A DNA stretch of 40,878 nucleotides, taken from NCBI GenBank assembly GCA_002479145.1, contig DLLX01000069.1, positions 4,397-45,274 on the forward strand, written 5' to 3'. The DNA is from Prevotella sp. UBA7551. GTDB lineage: Bacteria; Bacteroidota; Bacteroidia; Bacteroidales; Bacteroidaceae. The notes below the pieces were generated by a model that worked only from the letters and a program-made list of their open reading frames with translations, did no database searches and was not told where the DNA came from. Below are positions 1-8,590 of this stretch, one piece after another (the stretch's first letter is position 1; each line of letters starts with the position of its first letter). The position numbers were made by a program, and so were the translations under genes.

Positions 1-740
1 CCCGACTCCACCTTGTTCACGTTCTGTCCGCCAGCTCCACTGGAGCGGAAGGTGTCCCACTTGATGTCTCCCTCATTGATGTTCACCTCAAACTTGTCGG
101 CCTCGGGGAGCACTGCCACCGTCGCAGCCGATGTCTGCATACGGCCGTTTGACTCCGTGACAGGCACGCGCTGGACGCGGTGTACACCGCTCTCATACTT
201 CAAAGTGCCATATACGTTCTGCCCGCTGATGGCAAAGTCGATTTCCTTGTAGCCACCCACGGCACCCTCTGAGGCATCCGTCACGCTGAGCTGCCAACCC
301 TTGCTGTCGCAAAAACGCTTATACATATTGAACAAATCGCCCGCAAAAAGGCAGGCCTCATCGCCTCCTGTGCCTGCGCGAATCTCCATCTGAACATTTT
401 TTCCGTCCTCAGGATCTTTAGGAACGAGCAGCAATTTGATTTCGTCCTCGAGCTTTGGGCGCAAAGATTCGTTCTCAGCCAGCTCCTCACGCGCCATCTC
501 CTTCATGTCGGGATCACTCTCATTGGCAATGATGTCCTTTGCATCGCTGATGGCATTGAGGCAAGCAACATACCGCTTGCGGGCTGCCATGATGTCTCCG
601 AGCTCCTTATATTCCTTCGTTAACTTGACATAACGTCCTTGGTCAGCTATCACATCGGGGTCTGTAATCAACGTGGAGACCTCCTCGAAACGCGCCTCAA
701 GGCCGTCGAGCTTTTCCAATATGTTGTTTTTCTCTGCCAT
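1..740 (-). CDS. prfA: Peptide chain release factor 1 (partial, C-terminus outside window)
   Basis: Class I release factor that recognises UAA and UAG stop codons and triggers hydrolysis of the peptidyl-tRNA ester in the ribosome. The gene starts at ATG 738-740 (protein begins MAEKNNILEKL) and runs leftwards off the edge. About 246 residues are visible, out of roughly 360-370 usual for the family. The N-terminal helical domain and most of the PCRF domain are present, and the catalytic GGQ tripeptide is seen in GAGGQNVNKVESG at the very edge. The stop-codon recognition motif region precedes it. It lies 37 bases after purM in the same direction and is probably the distal end of the phoH-purC-menG-aroE-purM operon. 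Assignment to RF1 rather than RF2 rests on overall resemblance and the absence of a programmed frameshift near the start. Confidence 0.95.
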   Translation of the reverse strand, partial: MAEKNNILEKLDGLEARFEEVSTLITDPDVIADQGRYVKLTKEYKELGDIMAARKRYVACLNAISDAKDIIANESDPDMKEMAREELAENESLRPKLEDEIKLLLVPKDPEDGKNVQMEIRAGTGGDEACLFAGDLFNMYKRFCDSKGWQLSVTDASEGAVGGYKEIDFAISGQNVYGTLKYESGVHRVQRVPVTESNGRMQTSAATVAVLPEADKFEVNINEGDIKWDTFRSSGAGGQNVNKVES

Positions 741-777
741 TTTAATTTATAAATTTCTGCGTTAGCAAGATGGCCGA

Positions 778-1944
778 CTACTCATAGTCGAATGTGCCAA
801 ACTCCGAATGGATGGTCAGCGAGCGCTTCCCCTCCTCGATATGTCCCACCACCTGCGCGTCGATGTTGAAGCTCTTGCTGATGGCAATGACCTTCTCGGC
901 CACCTCCGGACGGACATAGACCTCCATACGGTGTCCCATATTAAACACTTGATACATTTCCTTCCAATCAGTTTCTGAACAGTCGTGGATGATTTGGAAC
1001 AGTGGAGGAACGGGGAACATATTGTCTTTGACCACCTTGCAGTTCTCTCCCACAAAGTGGAGCACCTTGGTTTGAGCGCCACCCGTGCAATGAACCATTC
1101 CGTGTATCTCTTGTCTCAGCTCATCGAGGATGTGCTTAATGACGGGCGCATAGGTGCGTGTGGGCGACAATACCAATTCACCTACGTTGAGTGGTGTTCC
1201 TTCGGCCTTGTCGGTCAGTCTGAATTTTCCGCTATACACCAACTCCTCGGGCATGGCATGGTCATAGCTCTCCGGGAATTTGGCAGCCAAATACTTGGCA
1301 AACACATCATGACGGGCGGAGGTCAGCCCGTTACTGCCCATGCCACCGTTGTAACGCTTCTCGTAAGTGGCCTGTCCGGTGGAGCTAAGTCCCACGATAA
1401 CGTCGCCCGGACGGATGTTGGCGTTGTCAATGACATCACTTCTGCGCATACGACACGTCACGGTAGAATCAACAATGATGGTCCGCACGAGGTCGCCAAC
1501 GTCTGCCGTCTCACCACCTGTAGGCCAAATTCCGATACCCATTCCGCGCAGTTCGGCCAGGAAGTCGTCCGTACCATTGATGATTGCTGATATGACCTCG
1601 CCTGGAATGAGCATTTTATTGCGCCCGATGGTAGAGGATACCAAGATATTGTCCACTGCACCGACACAGAGAAGGTCGTCCGTGTTCATGACAATCGCAT
1701 CCTGCGCGATGCCCTTCCACACACTCAAGTCGCCCGTCTCTTTCCAATACATATAAGCGAGCGACGACTTCGTGCCCGCACCATCGGCATGCATGATGTT
1801 GCACCAGTCGGGATCTCCGCCCAATATATCGGGAATAATCTTGCAGAAAGCCTGAGGAAACACGCCTTTGTCTATGTTCTTTATGGCATTGTGGACATCC
1901 TCCTTGGCAGCACTTACGCCGCGCATCATGTATCTGTTGTTCAT
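778..1944 (-). CDS. purM: Phosphoribosylformylglycinamidine cyclo-ligase (AIR synthase)
   Basis: Fifth step of purine synthesis in the cytoplasm: ATP-dependent closure of FGAM to aminoimidazole ribonucleotide (AIR). The 388-residue protein has the PurM-type N-terminal half with the glycine-rich HADGAGTKSS segment, the DAIVMNTDDLLCVGA segment and GGETADVGD, which match the ATP and metal binding elements of AIR synthases. The C-terminal half (from about residue 180, RPGDVIVGLSSTGQ) is the AIRS_C domain. It is longer than the roughly 345-residue E. coli enzyme, as is usual for the Bacteroidota form. It lies 45 bases after aroE and 37 bases before prfA, in one polycistronic unit that also holds purC, so two purine steps share a transcript. 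Start ATG at 1944; there is no competing upstream start. Confidence 0.95.
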   Translation of the reverse strand: MNNRYMMRGVSAAKEDVHNAIKNIDKGVFPQAFCKIIPDILGGDPDWCNIMHADGAGTKSSLAYMYWKETGDLSVWKGIAQDAIVMNTDDLLCVGAVDNILVSSTIGRNKMLIPGEVISAIINGTDDFLAELRGMGIGIWPTGGETADVGDLVRTIIVDSTVTCRMRRSDVIDNANIRPGDVIVGLSSTGQATYEKRYNGGMGSNGLTSARHDVFAKYLAAKFPESYDHAMPEELVYSGKFRLTDKAEGTPLNVGELVLSPTRTYAPVIKHILDELRQEIHGMVHCTGGAQTKVLHFVGENCKVVKDNMFPVPPLFQIIHDCSETDWKEMYQVFNMGHRMEVYVRPEVAEKVIAISKSFNIDAQVVGHIEEGKRSLTIHSEFGTFDYE

Positions 1945-1989
1945 CTTGCTTCGTTATTTATATAATAAGGTAAAAGTTTCGGAGTTTCC

Positions 1990-2736
1990 TCACTCACGCC
2001 CGTTCCATATATCCCAGGCGATAAACGCCTGCAACAGGAGCATTTCCAATCCGTTTTTGGTGGTCGCCAATCGTTCCTCGCCTTTCTTTAGAAATAGCGT
2101 CCGTTCGGGATTATAGACAAGATCATAGAGCAAAGTGTGACTATCCATGGCCTCATAGGGCAATTGTGGACAAGTGTCGACGTTAGGAAACATTCCCATC
2201 GGGGTGCAGTTGACAATGACGTTGTACTCTTTCATCATCTCGGGCGTTACCTCCTCGTAGGTAAGACAGCCCGGTTTCTTCGTTCTTGAGACAAAGCGGG
2301 CCTCCAGTCCCAGCTTTCGTAGGCCGTAAATAACGGCCTTACCAGCTCCCCCTGTTCCCAAGACAAGGGCCTTTCGGTGATGTGGTTCCAGTAGTGGCTC
2401 AAGGCTTTTGACGAACCCCGTCACGTCGCTGTTGTGGCCTTTCAGTCTCACTTTATCCTTGTCGTGGAGCACCTTAATGACGTTGACCGCCCCAACAGCT
2501 TCTGCTTCCGGGCTTAGTTCGTCAAGCAAGGGCAGCACCTGTTCCTTATATGGGATGGTCACGTTAAGTCCGCGCAGCTCCCACGTGGTATGAACAATCT
2601 CCAACAAATCGGCAACATCGAGAATCTCATAGTTGATGTACGTCGCATCAATTCCTTCGTTCTCAAACTTCTCATTAAAGAAATCACGCGAAAAGGAGTG
2701 GATCAGCGGATAACCTATCAAGCCATATTTGTCCAT
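1990..2736 (-). CDS. aroE: Shikimate dehydrogenase
   Basis: NADP-dependent reduction of 3-dehydroshikimate to shikimate in aromatic amino acid synthesis. The 248-residue protein starts MDKYGLIGYPLIHSFS, containing the Ser-x-Ser type substrate site near residues 12-14. The catalytic lysine is in NVTIPYKEQV and the paired aspartate in GHNSDVTGF. The Rossmann loop GTGGAGKA and the later NCTPMGM motif are both clear. The frame stays open upstream for about 100 codons, but that part overlaps menG and has no family similarity. The ATG at 2734-2736 gives the expected N-terminus and leaves a 14-base gap after menG. It is short compared with E. coli AroE (272 residues), which is normal in Bacteroidales. 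Confidence 0.94.
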   Translation of the reverse strand: MDKYGLIGYPLIHSFSRDFFNEKFENEGIDATYINYEILDVADLLEIVHTTWELRGLNVTIPYKEQVLPLLDELSPEAEAVGAVNVIKVLHDKDKVRLKGHNSDVTGFVKSLEPLLEPHHRKALVLGTGGAGKAVIYGLRKLGLEARFVSRTKKPGCLTYEEVTPEMMKEYNVIVNCTPMGMFPNVDTCPQLPYEAMDSHTLLYDLVYNPERTLFLKKGEERLATTKNGLEMLLLQAFIAWDIWNGRE

Positions 2737-2750
2737 AATGCTTGCAATGT

Positions 2751-3482
2751 CTATTTTGTTGCGAAATAAAGCGTACAGATGCCGAAGGTGAGACGCTGGA
2801 ATGTGGCTTCGGAGAAGCCCGACTGGCATAATATTTCTTCCATCTCCTCGCCCTGTGGAAATGCCTCTATGGTCTGTGTCAGATAACTGTAAGCCTTCGT
2901 ATCCTTCGATACGAGTCGGCCATAAAGAGGAAGTACGGTGTGGGAGTAAAGCGAAAACAACTGACGCATAGGAAATCTTACGGGCGTGGTCAGTTCTATC
3001 ACGCAAAGATGTCCGCCCTTCCGCAGCACCCGACACATTTCCAGCAGGCCCAATTCGAGGTTTTGGAAGTTGCGGATGCCAAATGCTGCCGTGACCGCAT
3101 CGAAGGATTCGTCGGCAAAAGAAAGGTCAAGACAATCCTCGCGCTGAAAACTAATGACCCCTTCGAGGCCCAGACCAGCCACTTTTCGACGTCCCACCTG
3201 CATCATTCCCTCCGAGATGTCCGTGCCCAAAAGCACCTGAGGCCTCAGCACACGGGCGGCTTCGATGGCAAAATCTCCCGTTCCCGTGGCTACATCAAGG
3301 ATGCGTTGTGGATGATAAGGGCGGAGACGGTCTATTGCTTTGCGTCGCCAATACTTATCTATGTTCCATGACAAGCGGTGGTTTAACGTATCATAGGTGG
3401 GGGCGATGTGGTCAAACATCTCCTCCACCTGCGCACCTTTCTCCCCTTGTCGGTAGGGATTGATTTTCTCTTGTTCGTACAT
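2751..3482 (-). CDS. menG: Demethylmenaquinone methyltransferase (UbiE/MenG family)
   Basis: SAM-dependent C-methylation of demethylmenaquinone to menaquinone, the last step of menaquinone synthesis. The 243-residue protein carries the SAM-binding motif ILDVATGTGDFAIEA (about residues 60-75), the GTDISEGMM acidic loop and the AAFGIRNF segment typical of UbiE/MenG proteins, followed by the LRKGGHLCVIE strand. Because Bacteroidota normally use menaquinone and not ubiquinone, MenG is the more likely role; this is inference from family knowledge. It sits 24 bases after purC and 14 bases before aroE, consistent with co-transcription. The open frame begins exactly at the family N-terminus (MYEQEKINPY). 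Confidence 0.94.
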   Translation of the reverse strand: MYEQEKINPYRQGEKGAQVEEMFDHIAPTYDTLNHRLSWNIDKYWRRKAIDRLRPYHPQRILDVATGTGDFAIEAARVLRPQVLLGTDISEGMMQVGRRKVAGLGLEGVISFQREDCLDLSFADESFDAVTAAFGIRNFQNLELGLLEMCRVLRKGGHLCVIELTTPVRFPMRQLFSLYSHTVLPLYGRLVSKDTKAYSYLTQTIEAFPQGEEMEEILCQSGFSEATFQRLTFGICTLYFATK

Positions 3483-3506
3483 TGGCGATGCCCAGCGTGT
3501 ACTTTG

Positions 3507-4457
3507 TTACTTTCTTGCTGCCAGATAGTTGGTCACATTGCGATCAATCCGTGCGGCAATATCGCCCTCTTCGGCTGCTTTGTCAAACTTTTCGCCCGTG
3601 ATATGTTCGTAAAGCTCTATATAGCGCGCGCTCACACTCTCGGCATAGTCGTCGGTTATCTCCGGCATAGTCTGTCCCGGCTCGTTCATAAAGCCGTGAT
3701 CAATGAGCCACTGACGGACGAATTCCTTGGACAACTGACGCTGCGGCTCGCCTTTGGCAAACTTCTCCTCGTAGCCATCAGCGTAGAAATAGCGACTTGA
3801 GTCGGGCGTATGAATCTCATCAATAAGGTATATTTTACCGTCGCGCTTGCCAAACTCATATTTCGTGTCCACGAGGATGAGCCCGTGCTTAGCTGCAATC
3901 TCTTGGCCACGGGCAAAAAGACGGCGCGTGTAATCCTCTATCACGGCGTAGTCTTCCGCGCTGACGATGCCCTGACGGATAATCTCTTCTCGCGAGATAT
4001 TCATGTCATGTCCCTCATCTGCCTTCGTTGTTGGGGTGACTATCGGCTCGGGGAAACGCTCATTCTCGCGCATTCCTTCTGGCAATGTCACACCACAAAG
4101 CTCGCGACATCCACCCTGATAGGCACGCCAAGCAGAGCCGGTGAGGATGCCGCGGATAATCATCTCCACACGGAAGCCCTCACATTTCAGTCCCACCGTG
4201 ACCATAGGGTCAGGTGTGGCCAACTTCCAGTTGGGGCAGATGTCGCTGGTCAGGTCAAGCATCTTGGCCGCAATCTGGTTCAGCACTTGTCCTTTGAAGG
4301 GTATTCCCTTAGGCAACACCACGTCAAAAGCGGAGATACGGTCTGTCGCGACCATCACCAACAAATCGTCATTGATATTGTACACGTCGCGCACCTTACC
4401 GTGATACACGCCCTTCTGTCCTTCAAAATGAAAATCAGTCGTTGTCAATGCTTTCAT
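3507..4457 (-). CDS. purC: Phosphoribosylaminoimidazole-succinocarboxamide synthase (SAICAR synthase)
   Basis: Condenses CAIR with aspartate, using ATP, to give SAICAR in purine synthesis. The 316-residue protein begins MKALTTTDFHFEG and has the SAICAR synthetase signature GKVRDVYNI, the ATP-site segment ATDRISAFD and the later LIDEIHTPDSSR motif that coordinates nucleotide and metal. The frame is open for 36 codons further upstream, but that part overlaps the end of phoH and does not resemble the family; ATG 4455-4457 is therefore preferred. It is the longer form (over 300 residues) common in Bacteroidota. It lies 25 bases after phoH and 24 bases before menG in the same operon as purM. Confidence 0.95.
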   Translation of the reverse strand: MKALTTTDFHFEGQKGVYHGKVRDVYNINDDLLVMVATDRISAFDVVLPKGIPFKGQVLNQIAAKMLDLTSDICPNWKLATPDPMVTVGLKCEGFRVEMIIRGILTGSAWRAYQGGCRELCGVTLPEGMRENERFPEPIVTPTTKADEGHDMNISREEIIRQGIVSAEDYAVIEDYTRRLFARGQEIAAKHGLILVDTKYEFGKRDGKIYLIDEIHTPDSSRYFYADGYEEKFAKGEPQRQLSKEFVRQWLIDHGFMNEPGQTMPEITDDYAESVSARYIELYEHITGEKFDKAAEEGDIAARIDRNVTNYLAARK

Positions 4458-4482
4458 TGCTAATATCTTTTTAAGTCGGTTT

Positions 4483-5454
4483 TTATTTCTTTTCGCCCGT
4501 CTCGGCAGCCTGATCGTAAGCCTCGTAGGCATTGACGATGCGCGTGACAAGCTTATGGCGGACAATGTCTTTTTTGGTCAGTACGACGACCCCGATGCCC
4601 TCCACATCTCCCAGAATGGAAAGCGCTTCGCGAAGGCCACTCTTCTGTCCATGCGGAAGGTCAATCTGCGTCATGTCGCCGGTGATGATCATCTTTGTGT
4701 TCCAACCCATGCGAGTGAGAAACATGCGGATTTGCTGGGGCGTGGTATTCTGCGCCTCATCGAGAATGACCACGGCATCGCTCAAAGTACGCCCACGCAT
4801 AAACGCAAGCGGCGCAATCTGGATTTGATGCTTGTCCATCATGTCCTGCAGGCGAGCCTGCGGGAGCATATCCTCCAAGGCATCATATAGCGGCTGGAGG
4901 TAAGGATCAATCTTGTCTTTCATGTCTCCAGGCAAGAAACCGAGCTTTTCACCCGCCTCGACAGCCGGCCTCGAAAGGATGATTTTCTTGGCCGTCTTCT
5001 CCTTGAGTGCCTTCACGGCCAGGGCGATGCTCAGATAAGTCTTGCCCGTGCCGGCCGGTCCCACGGCAAAGACCATGTCGTTGTGCTCGTAAGCTTCGAT
5101 GAGTTGCTGCTGATTGGCGGAGCGCGGCTTGATGGGACGGCCCGAAGTGCTGTACGTCAACACCCCCTTCACGCCATCGGCTTTCGTCTTTCGCCCGTTG
5201 AAAATGTCGAGAATGTCTTCCTCGCCCAGCTGGTTGTACTTCAGCAAATGCTTGCGCATCAGCTCAACGCACTCCTCAAAGCGGGACATTTCCTCCCCAT
5301 CGCCAAGCAAGCGGATGACATTGCCGCGCGCGACAACGCGCAATTTGGGATAAAGCGACTTGAGCATCTGGAGATGTCCGTTGCCAACTCCATAGAAAGA
5401 CACTGGGTCGATATCCTCCAATACAATATGCTTCTCTATCAATGTACTTAGCAC
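4483..5454 (-). CDS. phoH: PhoH family ATPase
   Basis: Cytoplasmic PhoH-like P-loop NTPase; family members are linked to RNA metabolism and ribosome maturation, but the exact substrate is not settled. The 323-residue protein has a Walker A motif GPAGTGKT at about residues 133-140, VILDEAQN as Walker B, and the MIITGDMTQIDLP motif diagnostic of PhoH proteins. An N-terminal region of about 100 residues precedes the ATPase. No ATG is available at the N-terminus: the frame opens with GTG at 5454, while a TTG at 5442 gives MIEKHIVLEDID, which looks like the usual Bacteroidales N-terminus, so the true start may be 5442. It is the first gene of the minus-strand operon, downstream of the promoter at 5475-5506. 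Confidence 0.93.
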   Translation of the reverse strand: MLSTLIEKHIVLEDIDPVSFYGVGNGHLQMLKSLYPKLRVVARGNVIRLLGDGEEMSRFEECVELMRKHLLKYNQLGEEDILDIFNGRKTKADGVKGVLTYSTSGRPIKPRSANQQQLIEAYEHNDMVFAVGPAGTGKTYLSIALAVKALKEKTAKKIILSRPAVEAGEKLGFLPGDMKDKIDPYLQPLYDALEDMLPQARLQDMMDKHQIQIAPLAFMRGRTLSDAVVILDEAQNTTPQQIRMFLTRMGWNTKMIITGDMTQIDLPHGQKSGLREALSILGDVEGIGVVVLTKKDIVRHKLVTRIVNAYEAYDQAAETGEKK

Positions 5455-5474
5455 AATTCGTTTTAAAACAAGTG

Positions 5475-5506
5475 CAAAGATACTAAGATTCCATGAAACC
5501 TACAAA
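5475..5506 (-). promoter_or_regulatory. Bacteroidota-type promoter for phoH-purC-menG-aroE-purM-prfA
   Basis: Reading the minus strand there is TTTG (5503-5506), a spacer of exactly 20 bases, then TATCTTTG (5475-5482). This fits the Bacteroidota sigma factor consensus TTTG-N19/20-TAnnTTTG. The predicted transcription start is about 10-20 bases before the GTG or TTG start of phoH. No other promoter of this quality was seen inside the operon. Confidence 0.7.
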
Positions 5507-5584
5507 TAAATTCACCTTTTCAATTTGTAACAGGAACGAAAGAAGCCGGCAACTTTGAAGCGTCAGATGGCACTTTCACTCGCC

Positions 5585-7258
5585 TTAGAATTTGTAGCTC
5601 AGGGCAAGCGTGCACGCATTACGATGTTTAGATCGCAGAAAATAGCTGCCCGTGTACGCCCCTTCCGTAAGGATCTCATTGCCAAAGCGGTTGTACTGAT
5701 ATTGCAAACGGACTTGGAAGTGTTCTCCAAAGCGTTTTGCAAGTTTCGCTCCAAGCGCATAGGATTTGCCCATGTGACGGTAGAGGTCTATCTTGTTGCC
5801 TTCGCTGTATTCGCCAAAGGCCTTTGCTTGAACATTAAAGGGCAAGATCTGCTCCACCTCGAGACGAGAAGTTATCCCCCAATTTTCCTCTTTCAGGCTG
5901 ATGGCATCGGCGATGCGCTTATCCCAAATGACGACGAACTTGCCCTCTACCCTTGTCGATCTGGAGGCATGGATGCTGAAATCTGGCGCAATACTCCACG
6001 CCCGACGTTTGCCCTCATTGCCCCATTGGTAGTAGCGGTGATTGCTTCGCTCTTTCCAGATGCCATTAAAAGCATCGTTGGTGAAGATGTGCGAGATGCA
6101 CAAATGCCACTGCAGCAAGGATAAACGGTGAGTAAAATCCAGCGAGAGAGCGCTGGGGTGCATGCCCTCCAACTTATTGTTGCCCTGACGGGTAGCAAAG
6201 GGCTCGCGTATCGAGGCTGGATTAAGCTGACTCAAGGATGGGCGCAACAGCCTACGTTTATAGTTTAACGCCAGCAGCACATTTTTCCCGACGTGCCACC
6301 CGATGTGGGCCGACGGCAGATAGTCATGCAGTTTTCTGCCTTCCATGTCGGTATAGGCAAACTCCAGCCCTGTGACCAACTCCAGTCTTTTCCGCTTATC
6401 CGGGCGGACAGAGTAGAGGAAGGAGGCCGCTGTCGTGTGATATTGGTGGCGGAAGTGGCTGTTCAAACAGAGTTTTTGGTCGAGCCATTGCTGGTCTTCG
6501 CTCTTCAACAGCTGGCTCTCGTAGCGGGCAACGAGCCGCAAGTCGCCCCACTGAGCACGATGGTTGAATGATAATCGGACATCGTGGTGCTGGGTTGTGG
6601 CATCGGAAGTCGCCAAACTGTTGGAAAAATCAGCAAATCCTTCTGCACGAACCAGATCCATCCGCTGGTCTGTTTCCTCATAATCTCGAAAATATTTATA
6701 CGAAATACCAATGTCGGCGTGTTCAAAACTGAACGTGTAGCCTGCGTTCACCTTCCATTTTGTACTGCTAAACTTAGGCGATTCGTGCCTCCATTGCGTC
6801 TTGGCGAGTTGTCCACCGCCTGCATTCAACAACTGCTCGCCGAGCCATCCCTGCTCATTACGACTCGCATTCTCGCCACATAAGCCCAACACGAACGTCT
6901 GGTGTGGAGTGGGACGATACGTTGCCTGAAATCCATAATCAGACAGCGTGCCTCTCGCTTCGGTCGTTTTATGTGAGAAATACCGGCTTCCCGCCGTCTC
7001 TGACAAAGGCATACGACCTGTGAACATATAGGCTTCATCTCGGATTTGTCCTGAGGACTCATGGGTGATTCCCTTGACTCCAATGAAGGGATTGAATACA
7101 AACTTGCCTTCTTCCAAATTAAACTTTAGTCTCATTGCGTAGGGAGTGACATTGCCATAACCCCCTATCAGATTCACTTCACCTTTCTGCTTTTCTTGTC
7201 CCCAGACATTAATGGACAGCATCAGGAAGAGTAAGCCCCAAGCCGCTTGCCTTTTCAT
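5585..7258 (-). CDS. Outer-membrane beta-barrel protein (TonB-receptor-like barrel without plug)
   Basis: A 557-residue protein with a signal peptide (MKRQAAWGLLFLMLSINVWG, cleaved before or near QEKQ). The rest is alternating amphipathic strands rich in Tyr, Phe, Trp and Arg, ending in ALSYKF with a C-terminal Phe, the usual outer-membrane insertion signal. The segment YKRRLLRPSLSQLNPASIRE followed by a GNNKLEG turn (about residues 335-365) matches the C-terminal barrels of Bacteroidota TonB-dependent receptor-like proteins (OMP_b-brl_3 type). There is no recognisable plug domain, TonB box or carboxypeptidase-like N-terminal domain, so it may not be a TonB-driven transporter. Because it has its own signal peptide and an immediately adjacent promoter it does not look like a truncation. 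Substrate unknown; it stands alone between phoH and glsA. Confidence 0.8.
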   Translation of the reverse strand: MKRQAAWGLLFLMLSINVWGQEKQKGEVNLIGGYGNVTPYAMRLKFNLEEGKFVFNPFIGVKGITHESSGQIRDEAYMFTGRMPLSETAGSRYFSHKTTEARGTLSDYGFQATYRPTPHQTFVLGLCGENASRNEQGWLGEQLLNAGGGQLAKTQWRHESPKFSSTKWKVNAGYTFSFEHADIGISYKYFRDYEETDQRMDLVRAEGFADFSNSLATSDATTQHHDVRLSFNHRAQWGDLRLVARYESQLLKSEDQQWLDQKLCLNSHFRHQYHTTAASFLYSVRPDKRKRLELVTGLEFAYTDMEGRKLHDYLPSAHIGWHVGKNVLLALNYKRRLLRPSLSQLNPASIREPFATRQGNNKLEGMHPSALSLDFTHRLSLLQWHLCISHIFTNDAFNGIWKERSNHRYYQWGNEGKRRAWSIAPDFSIHASRSTRVEGKFVVIWDKRIADAISLKEENWGITSRLEVEQILPFNVQAKAFGEYSEGNKIDLYRHMGKSYALGAKLAKRFGEHFQVRLQYQYNRFGNEILTEGAYTGSYFLRSKHRNACTLALSYKF

Positions 7259-7287
7259 TATTCTTTGTCACTATTGGTTTGCGGGTG

Positions 7288-7319
7288 CAAAAGTATAAAA
7301 GCCGAACGAAAGTAACAAA
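7288..7319 (-). promoter_or_regulatory. Promoter for the outer-membrane barrel gene
   Basis: Minus strand TTTG (7316-7319), 20-base spacer, TACTTTTG (7288-7295). It matches the TTTG-N19/20-TAnnTTTG consensus exactly and lies about 30 bases upstream of the ATG at 7258. Confidence 0.7.
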
Positions 7320-7333
7320 TTATTAGTCTAACG

Positions 7334-7354
7334 TTTTCAACGCAACGCTGAAAA
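7334..7354 (-). terminator. Weak hairpin downstream of glsA
   Basis: TTTTCA (7334-7339) pairs with TGAAAA (7349-7354) around a nine-base interior. It lies 65 bases past the glsA stop and just before the next promoter. It is only six base pairs and AT-rich, so the terminator assignment is tentative. Confidence 0.3.
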
Positions 7355-7418
7355 TATACTTTTACCACTCTACTGTTCCGCTGCAAAATCTTGCTTTCCG
7401 CCCCATCTCACCAAGCCA

Positions 7419-8333
7419 TCAAAAGATGGAGTGTCCAGTTTTTGTGGTCAATAGCTCCAAAGCTTTCATCCCCATGACAGAGTTTCCCTTTTTGTTGAGC
7501 CTTGGACTCCATACGGCCACAGCATATTCACGCGGGTTAATGGCCGCGATACCACCTCCCACGCCACTCTTTCCAGGAAGTCCGACAAGGTAGGCAAACT
7601 CGCCCGCCTCATCATAGAAGCCACATGTCAGCATCACGGCATTGATGCGCCTCACCAGCGATGAGGTGAGCAAGTGTCCGGTGTAGTTGAATGGATGACG
7701 ATGGTCGGCGAAGGGCAGAAATGAACGAGCCAACTGACGGCAGTTCATCTCCACGGAACACATCATTAAATAGAAGCGGAGCACACGGTCAACATCATTC
7801 TCGAGGTTTCCATGACACTTCAACATGTGGGCTATCGACTGGTTGAGATGCGAAGTGAGGTACTCGCTCTCAGCAACTTCGGGGTTGACACCAATGCTGT
7901 CATCGCCGGCCAAGGCCCGCACAAAGCGCAGAAAATCGCCCTCTGGAAACTCCAAGCTGCTCACTAAAATATCTGCTGTGACCAGTGCGCCAGCGTTAAT
8001 GAACGGATTTCGGGGTATTCCGTTCTCATACTCAAGCTGAACGATGGAGTTGAAGGCGTTGCCCGATGGCTCTTTGCCTACCCGCTTCCACAACTGCTCG
8101 CCTCGAAGACTTAGGCAGAGGGCCAAGGAATACACCTTTGAGATACTTTGAATAGAGAACCGAACCTCCGAATCGGCCACCTGGAAGGTGTGGCCATCGA
8201 CCGTCGTCAGGCACATGCCAAACTGGTCGGGGTTGACACGCTCCAAAGCGGGGATATAGTCGGCCTGGTGTCCTGACCTACGGTAAGGGCGCACCTCTGT
8301 ATAAATCTCGTCCAATACGTTCTGGTAGTCCAT
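7419..8333 (-). CDS. glsA: Glutaminase
   Basis: Serine-dependent glutaminase (beta-lactamase-like fold) hydrolysing L-glutamine to glutamate and ammonia in the cytoplasm. With the chosen start the protein has 304 residues, matching E. coli YneH/YbaS (about 308-310). Family motifs visible are RFSIQSISKV (catalytic Ser-x-x-Lys), VGKEPSGNAFNS, GIPRNPFINAGA and GLPGKSGVGGGI. An ATG at 8402 would add 23 residues, but a strong promoter (8360-8391) lies inside that extension, and the family N-terminus aligns with the ATG at 8331-8333 (MDYQNVLDEIYTEVRP). In Bacteroidota this enzyme is sometimes linked to acid tolerance or nitrogen supply; here no partner gene is adjacent. It is divergent from the thiamine operon. 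Confidence 0.93.
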   Translation of the reverse strand: MDYQNVLDEIYTEVRPYRRSGHQADYIPALERVNPDQFGMCLTTVDGHTFQVADSEVRFSIQSISKVYSLALCLSLRGEQLWKRVGKEPSGNAFNSIVQLEYENGIPRNPFINAGALVTADILVSSLEFPEGDFLRFVRALAGDDSIGVNPEVAESEYLTSHLNQSIAHMLKCHGNLENDVDRVLRFYLMMCSVEMNCRQLARSFLPFADHRHPFNYTGHLLTSSLVRRINAVMLTCGFYDEAGEFAYLVGLPGKSGVGGGIAAINPREYAVAVWSPRLNKKGNSVMGMKALELLTTKTGHSIF

Positions 8334-8359
8334 CAATGATGTTAGTTTTTGCACGTCTG

Positions 8360-8391
8360 CAAAATTAAGGCTTTCGACGTTAATTAGCAAA
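8360..8391 (-). promoter_or_regulatory. Promoter for glsA
   Basis: Minus strand TTTG (8388-8391), 20-base spacer, TAATTTTG followed by C (8360-8367). This is a full match to the Bacteroidota consensus. The transcript would start about 20 bases upstream of the ATG at 8333, which decides against the longer reading from 8402. Confidence 0.75.
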
Positions 8392-8539
8392 TTGCGTTCC
8401 ATGTTTTTCCCTTTCGTCTGTGCGGTGCCACAGAACCTGCTCCGCCTATCAACGACTTTGGCTGAGGCATGAAGAGAAAATCCACAACACGAACCACCCT
8501 GACCATGTAGCTGCATCGACACAAATTCCACCCCATAAT

Positions 8540-8571
8540 TTTGGCACACTGCGAGGAAAGTCCTACCTTTG
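8540..8571 (+). promoter_or_regulatory. Promoter of the thiamine operon
   Basis: TTTG (8540-8543), 20-base spacer, TACCTTTG then C (8564-8571). It is a full consensus match, placed so that transcription would begin roughly at 8576-8580, just upstream of the TPP aptamer. The leader before the first ATG would be about 130 bases, nearly all riboswitch. Confidence 0.75.
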
Positions 8572-8590
8572 CACCCGCTTTCAGACAGGA

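Noticed and set aside
2737..3036. Longer N-terminus for shikimate dehydrogenase
   Set aside because: The extension overlaps menG out of frame and does not resemble AroE; ATG 2736 gives the normal start.
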